64,000 bases of DNA from Leuctra nigra (lineage: Eukaryota > Arthropoda > Insecta > Plecoptera > Leuctridae), in contig OW203769.1 of NCBI GenBank assembly GCA_934045905.1, positions 29,025,899 through 29,089,898 on the forward strand. The letters are read 5' to 3'. The translations under genes and the position numbers were made by a program. Positions 1-8,600 of the stretch are shown in pieces. The notes beneath the pieces were generated by a model. It saw only the letters and a list, made by a program, of their open reading frames with translations, had not been told where the DNA came from and did not search any database. Numbering within the stretch: position 1 is the first letter of the stretch; every line of letters starts with the position of its first letter.

Positions 1-41
1 TTGCTATGGTAACAAACCTCAATCTTCTTGATCTGAGTTTA

Positions 42-188
42 GGGCCAGTCTTTCAATACTCTGCTAACTTTTAAGCTGTTGATTGAGACTGCATTGTCAT
101 GGCAACAACCAATTGAAAGACAGAGTTTTGTACTAACTAACTGTTAACAGCTCATTGAGACTTTAGCAGAGTATTGAAAGACCGGCCC
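42..188. mobile_element. 147-bp MITE, TTA target duplication
   Basis: The ends are inverted repeats of about 27 bp (GGGCCAGTCTTTCAATACTC at the left; the complement with GGGCCGG at the right). They are flanked by direct TTA at 39-41 and 189-191. A 3-bp TTA duplication with GGGCC-type ends resembles PIF/Harbinger-like non-autonomous elements; that class assignment is inference. There is no coding capacity. Confidence 0.75.
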
Positions 189-202
189 TTAATGTATTTT
201 AA

Positions 203-606
203 ATCCCCATAAAAAACACTCCGTGTAAAAATACCAGCCAAGTCTCTACAACTAAAAAAAATTATGAAATCAAAAAAATTCTGCACTGAAAAGTAGTGAT
301 ATCAAAAAATGGTCCAAGTCAAAACTTTATTTGAAAATCAAAAAATACTTGGCGCATCGTGTATACATAGTTTAGAAGTATAGACCAGATAGAAAATATA
401 CATCAAATATACATAATACATGTAGTATACCTATTATGCCCTAAAAAAACGATGCGCCAAGTATTTTTTGATTTTCAAATAAAGTTTTGACTTGGACCAT
501 TTTTTGATATCACTACTTTTCAGTGCAGAATTTTTTAGATTTCATAATTTTTTTTAGTTGTAGAGACTTGGCTGGTATTTTTACACGGAGTGTTTTTTAT
601 GGGGAT
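203..606. mobile_element. Long-armed palindrome (157-bp arms, 90-bp loop)
   Basis: Bases 203-359 and 450-606 are near-perfect reverse complements, beginning ATCCCCATAAAAAACACTCC. The AT-rich loop is about 90 bp. This is a foldback or snapback MITE. High arm identity implies recent insertion or gene conversion. The short open frame 523-705 lies inside an arm and is not a gene. Confidence 0.85.
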
Positions 607-769
607 ATCACTCCTTTTTTTAGTTTATTCTTAGAACTTGTGACGTCAATTGAACAATTACTAAATCCATTAAAAATAGTCGCCATTGACAATTTGGTTT
701 ACTAATGAAAATCTGCGTATGGTACTATATATTTGCTTTAAATGATCTTTCATGAAGAATAGCAAAGGT

Positions 770-1645
770 TTCATTCCTAACAGTTAACCGAGTTCCGAGA
801 TATGGCAACACTTCGGTTTTCAAAATGGCTGCTGAACTTACTGCACTGCCACAAAGAATGTATATCTATAAATGATGTGTATCATTTTAAGTTTTCTGAA
901 TATGTATTCATTATATAGGAGGGGATTATAATAATTTTTAAATTTGAATGATGTAATTTCCGGTCTTATAAATAGGAAATTTCTAGTGTGACTGTTCCCA
1001 TTTCATAGAGATGACCTTCCGAATCGTTTGGCGGTAGTTTCATACCGATCAGTTAACCAATTTTCAAGATATGACGTTACTTCCTGTTTCAAAATGGCTG
1101 CTGAAATCACTGACCCCTTGAATTATAATTTAAACATGATTACATTTTATTATAAGCTGTCTCAAATAGTATATTTATTGTATCAAAATGTAAATTTGTG
1201 AGATTTTTAAAATGTGTGACGTCATTTCCGGTTTTGGTATGGGAAACTGCAAATATTATTGATGATAATACATAAAGTTGACCGTCTAAATTGTTTAGCG
1301 CTGGTTTCGTTCAAATCTATTTAGCCGTTATTGACATATGATGTCACTTCCGGTTTCAAAATGGCGGCTTCCGGTTGGTTTTATAATAAGTCAAATGAGA
1401 TATCAAAAGTACATACGTTACATAAATAACAAAATAATCGGATCAAATTTGTTGCCGAAATGCCAATCGATGTATTTCAAATTTCATGACGTCATTTCCG
1501 GTTTCGTTAACATAAATTTTAGTATGTTGCTATTGATAATCCATATAGTTTACCGTCTGAATCGTTTGGCGCAAATTTCGTTCCGATCGGTATAGCCGTT
1601 GTCGAGATATGACGTCACTTCCGGTTTCAAAAGGGCGGCACAAAA
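770..1645. repeat. ~270-bp tandem repeat, at least 3 spacings
   Basis: The motif GATATGACGTCACTTCCGG...TTCAAAATGGCGGC recurs at about 797, 1066, 1333 and 1605. It is preceded each time by a TTTCGTTCCGATCGGTTAGCC-like stretch and separated by TGACGTCATTTCCGG. Spacing is 267-272 bp. Later units match each other better than the first, which has decayed. The unit looks like a multiplied 3' end of a transposable element. Confidence 0.7.
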
Positions 1646-1654
1646 AATTAATGG

Positions 1655-2200
1655 GGTGAAGGTTAAATCAGACGCCAAAAGTGCACACGTGGTAAAAATG
1701 TGAGATCAATCGGTTCAGCCGTTTAGGCTGTGGCCATGTTACCGGATTTGAATTCCAGGAGACTACTACTACTACTACTGAGATTATTATTATTATGAAA
1801 ACCGCCCTAAAACACTGTTTTCACGGCCCTCTAGCGCGCAAAGGGCGTAACCTATTGTTCCCAAATTTGGTATATGTTGTAGGGTGGGCCATAGCTCGAA
1901 ATTAAGATATATCGCAACAATGTGAGATTTTCCAATTTTAGGATCCAGTAGGCCGAAAATGCCACTTTGATGCTTACAGTAAAAGTGGGTTTGCTCCAGC
2001 CTTTATATGAGAGTGTGCGCGCGCCGTACGACTTGGCTGGCGTGGAGCGACCGCTCCACTAGATCCAGTTGTGAATGAAAGGTATGAAATAAAATAAGGA
2101 AATTAAATCAAGAACAAGAAAGATAATGATTACGTATTACTTATTACTTTACTTATTCACTGAAAGCCCCCGGTGTTTCATTTCGGTCAGCTGTGACATC
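1655..2200. other. Repeat-derived flank, no gene seen
   Basis: This stretch continues the previous repeat with a GATCAATCGGTTCAGCCGTTT motif, typical of many arthropod repeat ends, then (CTA)n and (TTA)n microsatellites near 1770-1796. No exon downstream of exon G is recognisable before the window edge. Confidence 0.5.
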
Positions 2201-2236
2201 ATATTATGAGATTGCTATGTAAAGTACACATCTTAC

Positions 2237-2612
2237 CTGTGGCGCACTTGGAGAACGTCGTGGACAAGCCGGGCATGACGGTGGACGCCGTTGTCGACGT
2301 CGTGACGCTCTTCTCCTCCAGCACGATGCTGTTCTCGTCGGGCGTTGCCGCGGTCGACGTCGTCGTCATCTCCTTGATGATGGCGGGCTCCAGACCGTCG
2401 GCCAGGGGCCTGACGACCTCCTCCTTGCTGTCCTCCTTGACGACCTCCTCCTTGCTGTCCTCCTTGACGACCTCCTCCTTGCTGTCCTCCTTGACGACGT
2501 CCTTGACGACCTCCTCCTTCTTGACGGCGTTGTCGACGACCTCGTCGGAGGCGCTGGTCAACTTGTTGAGGCTCTCGTCGGGGGTTGCCGTCGACTCCTC
2601 CGTCGCGCTCAT
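2237..2612 (-). CDS. Exon G: acidic KEDSKEEVV repeats, ends at start of probable EGF
   Basis: This 376-bp exon has acceptor TTCAACTAG (2614-2613) and a textbook donor CACAG|GTAAGA (2236-2235). It begins MSATEESTATPDESLNKLTS, then carries three near-identical VVKEDSKEE repeats and a Thr/Ser-rich part (KSVTTSTTASTVMPG). It ends SKCATG in phase 1. KCATG followed by a phase-1 intron is a common way for EGF-like modules to begin, so the next exon, left of the window, probably continues an EGF. I found no candidate for that exon in 1-2236. Confidence 0.75.
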
Positions 2613-5600
2613 CTAGTTGAAGAGGAAGAGATAGAGATATAGTCTTCTGGATGCAAAGTATATGAGCATAAGGTGAAATAAAACAAATAGAAAATACATA
2701 AGTGATAGGGAAATGTCAATTGAAGGGAACCTACAAAGGAAGAGCCGTTGATTCTGCATAATCTTTAAAGCCAAGTGTTGTTACCTCCTGTGCGGACCGC
2801 GTTGTGACGTCAGCCGCCGGCGCCTCGGTGTCGTGGTTCAAGGTCAGACTCTCGTAGTCGTCGAACATGTTGTAGGGGTCGGTGTCAAGGTCATATCCGG
2901 GCAGCAGTCCCAGCCTGTCGCTCTTCTCGTGCTTCCCCTCCTCCTTGCTCGGCTTCTTCGACGACTTCTTCAGCACCTCCTTGCCGGGGTACTTGGTCTT
3001 CACCTCCGTCGACTTGTTCTCGAGGAGAGAGTCGCCGAAGACGTTGTCCTCAAGCCTCTCGGAGGTGTGCTCGGCGTCGGTGACGTACAGGACGGCGGGC
3101 GTCGTCGCGACGACCTTCTCGGAGGTTGTGGAGGGCGTCGTGACGACCTCGTCGACGGGTTTGCTCTCGGCGAGGTCGTCGACGAGGCGGTTGTCGTCGG
3201 TCTCGTTGACGCGTCCCTTCAGCCAGCTGGGGTTCATCGTCGCCTCCTCCTCTGCCTCCTTCGTGGACGTCGTCGTGCTCTCGAGCTTCTTCTCCTCTTC
3301 GTCTTTCATTGACGCCGTCGTCTTATCCATCTCCTTCTTCGTCGCACTTTCTGTCGTTCCCTTAATCTCCTCCTCTTTCTTCTCTTCCATATTCTGTGTA
3401 GTCATCTCCATTTTCTCTTCTTCCTTCTTCTCTTCCATTTTCTTTATCGCCACCTCCATTTTCTCCTCCATCATCGTCGTCATCTCCACCCTCTCCGTAG
3501 ACATCACCATCTGCAATTGAAACGACAAGGTTGAGTTATTTCTTAACTTTCAATAAATGGATGTTGTTTTCAAATGTTCAAATTTGCTGAATTTTAAATA
3601 ATCGTATGCTTAATAAAACCAAAAAACTGTTCGTACCATTTAGGAGCTACAACATTAATTTGAGGTAAAGGTTGCATTGCATTCTTCGAAGCACTCGATC
3701 AATATAAGCTGTTTTTGGCACAAAAAATACGGGGAACCGTTTTTTCGTGTATTGCGTTTTGAATGTAAGCCAAATATTTAACTATATCTACCACAAACAC
3801 GAGAAAACAATTTCAAACACTATCTAAAGCTTGGTTTATCAACTTGGTTCTGCTTGTGCGCAGTCCAACATTTGGAGTTAAATTGCATGAAGATGGGAGA
3901 TAGAGATATTAATATTTTACCTTGTGGCGCAAAACAAAATCCCCCTGTTTGAGAGGTCACTAAATCGAAACTATTACAGTTAAGGTTCTGAGATTTTTAC
4001 CAAATTTAGAAAACATACTTTATGTACAAGTTCAAACATTTTGTTGAATAGGAAATAGTTAGAAATTATTGAAGTTGCAGTTTGAAGACGAATCTTTTAT
4101 TTTACCATTAGGTATTTTATTTTTGTTTGGAGTGCTTTTAATGTTCTGTTAACATTTTAAAACGCTGGTATAAACTGTTTTTCAAACATCTTAATTCAAA
4201 TGTCTGTAACTTTGTTCTCATTATTCAAAACGTTCTGAAAATTGCACCCATTAAATATTAATGTGTTTTCTATAGTTCCATTTCTCTTTTTCCATTATAA
4301 TTCTGTTGTAGTGACCTCTCAAACAGGGGATTTTAGTTTGCGCCACACGGCATATTGACCATCAATCTGACCTCCTTGTCATCCTCCACGAGCTGCCTGT
4401 TGAAAAGGTTGCCGATCATGGTGGTGACCTCGACCTCCTCTGTTGTCATCATCGCCTCGACGCCGGGGAACTGCCTGGACGTCTCCGACACGATGTCGTT
4501 GCCGCGGAGGTCCTCGGTTCGGTTCCCGACGTCGGGCGTGTTGACGAGCAAGGGCGCGACGGTGCGGGGCCGCTCCGTGAACGCGTTCCTCTCGTTCGCG
4601 TTCTTCCCGTGCATCTCGTCGTTGTCCAGACGCGGCCGCTTCTTGAACGTCGTCTCGTTCTTCGGCGACGTCTTGTAGGCGTCGTTGTAGTCGTCGCTGA
4701 GCGCGTCGTTCTCCGTCTCCGGATAGAGCTGGTCGTCGTGCCAGTAGTCGTTCTTGGTCGCGTTCTTCTCGACGTTCTTGGCGGTCGCGATGTTCGCCCA
4801 CAGGTCGCCGTTGATGGAGATGACCGGCGTCATCGTCGTCGTGGTCACGTGGGCGTCGTCCTTGGGCGTCGTCGTTGTCGGCGCGTCGGCCTTGGGCGTC
4901 GGCTTCTCGGTGAAGAAGGCGTCCAAATCTTTGACTTTCTCCGTAGGTCGAGGGCCGTCGTTTTCAAGCAACAGGTCTTCGTCGGGTTGAATCGTCGTCA
5001 TTTCCTCTTTCTTCATCTCCTCTTTCTTCATCATCTCTTTCTTCATCTCCTCTTCCATCTTCATCTCCTCTTTCTTCGTCATCTCCTCTTTTGTCGTCAT
5101 CTCTTTCTTCATCTCCTCCTTCTTCATCGTCGTCTCCACCAGCCGCTGCGTCGTAATGTCCATTCCATTGTTGACATGATGGTTCATCACATCTTCCTCA
5201 GACTCCCTGGTCGTGTGGTCCATGCCGTCGGGAACGTGAACGTGATGCATGATCATCTTCTCTTCGGACTCCGTCGTCGTTTGGTCGCCGCCTGAATGAT
5301 GAAGATGCATATCCTCTCCGGACTCCGTCGACGTCATCGCTGGAGGAGCGTGAACGTGTTGCATGATCATCTTCGCCTCCGTCGTCCCGTGACCTTGGGT
5401 CGTCCTCTCCATCTCTCTGTGCTCGTGGACGTGGTCGTAGTCCTCGTAGTCGTCGTCGATCTCGTGGACGCCGTGATCGTGGAGGTCGTGGTGACCGTGG
5501 TCCGTCTTGACGGGCACCTCGGTCTTCGCCTCGGGCTCTGAGGTCGGCTCAGGCTCGGATTTTGGCTCGTCGGAGGACTTTGATTTGGAATCTTCTGATG

Positions 5601-8600
5601 TGGCTTCCGGTTCCGATTTCGGTTCATGTGTAGTTGGTTCTGGCTCAGATTTAGGTTCTTCTGACATATGTTCAAGTTTCGCTTTGGGTTCCTCGGACGT
5701 CGGCTCAGGTTCTGACTTAGGTTCTTCCGAAGTTGGCTCAGGTTCTGACTTAGGTTCTTGTGAAGATGGCTCAGGTTCTGACTTAGGTTCTTGTGACGTT
5801 GGCTCAGGTTCTGACTTAGGTTCCTCTGACGTTGGCTCAGGTTCTGATTTTGGTTCTTGTGACGTTGGCTCAGGTTCTGACTTAGGTTCCTCTGACGTTG
5901 GTTCAGGTTCTGCTTTAGGTTCTTCCGAAGTCGGCTCTGGCTCTGCTTTGGGTTCCTCTGAACTTGGCTCTGGCGATGGCTCGGCGGTTGGCTCGGCGGT
6001 TGGCTCGGCGGTTGGCTCGGCGGTTGGCTCGGCGGATGTCTCGTGGTCCACGCAGGTCTTGCCGTCAACCTCCAGCGCCAGGTGCTCGGGACACGCGCAC
6101 TTGAAGTTCAACAGGTTGTTGTAGTCGAACATGCACTCGTGCGAGCAGCCGCCATTGCTGAACTGACAGCTGTTCATCACGTCTGGAAACAAACAGACAA
6201 ACACTCTGAAAACTCAAATATATTTTATACCAATGACAGAGCACGACGTATGTTTAGTTGATAATTTCGTAGTTCGCAGTACAATTTTGTGTTTAATAGT
6301 TTCATATTTCACATAACTACAGCTAGTTCTAATAATTTGTTTCAAATAGTTGATTCCATAATAAAGAGCGGACAGCCTAACAGCATGCTCAAAAGATTGT
6401 CCAGATTTATCGACGCAAGTGTCCAGAGTCTACTGGATTCCGTCTATAAGATTTAGCACACGGTCTTGTGGTGTTGAGGACTGACATCCGCAAATATCTA
6501 CTTGCGGACGAACATGAATCAACCGTATGATTTTTTACCACATGTGCACTTTCACATAACGTAGAGTAATGATGAAGCTTCATAAGGTAGGGGGGGGGGG
6601 GCTTTAGGGTTGACCGATAATTTGGATTGAAATAATATTATAAACCAATAATATCGATAAACGATATTTATGGAAACAGTAGTAAGTAATTTAAAGAATT
6701 TAAATGATCAAATCGAACATATTTTATGTAAAATCGCATTAAATGCACTAAACTCTAGAGTGAAATCTAGGGTTGAAACCTAGGGATCTAGGGTTGCCAA
6801 CTTTCCAAGAATCGAATTCCGTACATTGCAATTTGCAACTCTAAAATTCTTTTGGTTAAAAATGTATCAAAAATGTTGAATTTGGGGAAAAAACGTATGC
6901 GTACGGAAAGGCAATATAGCACGAAAGCAATGGGGGGGGGGGGGGGGAGTCTGGGGAGAGGGTCCCTCAGCTCCATGCGCGGGTCTGGGCCGCACAGACC
7001 CGGAGAAATTTTGAATTTTCGAAGATGCATTTGGGGGCTATTTTTATGCGTTTTGGGCTACAATCTTTGGCGATTTGATACTTTTATTTACTGAGTTTTG
7101 AATAATATTTAGTGTAAGATTCATATTTTCAACAATTCCGGACATTATGCTGTCCGGAATGAGGTTATTCCGGCATCAGGACAATGTTGTCCAACACACC
7201 CTATGGGACCCTCTGCCCGGATAAAATCCGGTCGGTTCGCAACCCTAAAAGCCTTGAGTAAGAGGTACATACTCAAGGCTAAAAGTATCATAAAATATTT
7301 AAAAATGTACACTAAAAGATGCACATATTACAGACTTTTGCTGTATATAGGCAACTAATGCAGTGGGGGGTACTCACTCTCTGCGCGCACGGACCCCGCC
7401 GCCAGATGATGCGTGTCGAGGAAGCCTGCGTATCGCGCGAGATGCGTCTGCATGCGTTCACGCAGCACCTCCTTGTCGATGGGGTTGGGCGGGTTCCTGA
7501 TGCCCTCCTTGAACACCCAGCCCACGCGGTACTTGACCACCACACTGCCGGCCCTGCGCACAACACAACCATAGTCAACTCCATGGGTACATTTCGACAT
7601 TTCAACACACCGACATTTCGTCATTTCGACATTTTTTCTGACATTTTAAACTAACTGTTGAATGGGAATATGCATAAACCATTTTTTTATAAAAAAACAA
7701 AAACATTAAGATTGGTAAAAGACACTATTTTCACACACAAAAGTGTAAATTTAATCAATATTAATGAAATTTAAATTTCGTTATCAAATGAATTTTTCAA
7801 ATGAGTCAACTGAATTTAAATTGCATATTAATGAATGAAAATTAAAACTTTTGAGTGTGAAATTATTGTCTTTTACCAACAAATATGTTGTTATTTAATA
7901 TTTTGAAATATAGTTTTTAATAAATTCATGCATAATCTCTGTTCTATACCTCAGAAGGTAGTAGAATAGAAGTTCATTTTAATGATTATTGCGATGATGA
8001 AAAACCAGTAATTCTGACTTCATCAAATCATGAAATCATTACCAATTTGTAATGGTGACATGAGTCATTGTAGGGAATACTTCAACACTACTGTATTTGT
8101 TGACATTAAGTGGTAATTGATGGAGCTCGAATCATTACAGAAGTGTGCAACGCAGATGGAGAAAGTTGACATCCGCCCTTCTACCTCTGAGCTAGTGCAG
8201 AACTATCAAGGCGAGCTGGAATGAGTAGTTTGATTGGTGCTTACGAGAACTCCATGACCTTGACGTAGATGTCCGCAGCGCCGTAGTTGAGCGTTGATTG
8301 GTCGAACAGCGCGTTCCTCAACTAGAACATTTACACCCACATGTCTCAAGCCCAATTCTACAGCTTCACATTTCCGATTCTCATGGAATACGATACACTG
8401 CCATTCGGGTTTACATTGCACCGAAACGGATTCCAGCGGAAACGGGAATTTTAAGTTATAGAATAGGCCTATATAATGTGCAATGTGGTGTGAGAGATTT
8501 CGACCATGGGATCAAAATATATGAATGGTCGGAAATTCAAATACCTTTTTTTAATTTATTGAGATTAAACATATACAAAATAATATATACTTCGCCCTGC

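Noticed and set aside
523..705. Short ORF at 523
   Set aside because: It begins inside the right arm of the 203-606 palindrome and has no splice or domain support.
2206..3520. Plus-strand ORFs opposite exons F and G (up to 212 codons)
   Set aside because: Antisense of GC-rich repetitive coding exons. No splice support on the plus strand.
5507..6124. Plus-strand ORF of Gly/Ser/Asp repeats opposite exon E
   Set aside because: It is the antisense shadow of the EPKSEPEP repeats. The minus strand has an EGF module, splice sites and continuity with the SEA exons.
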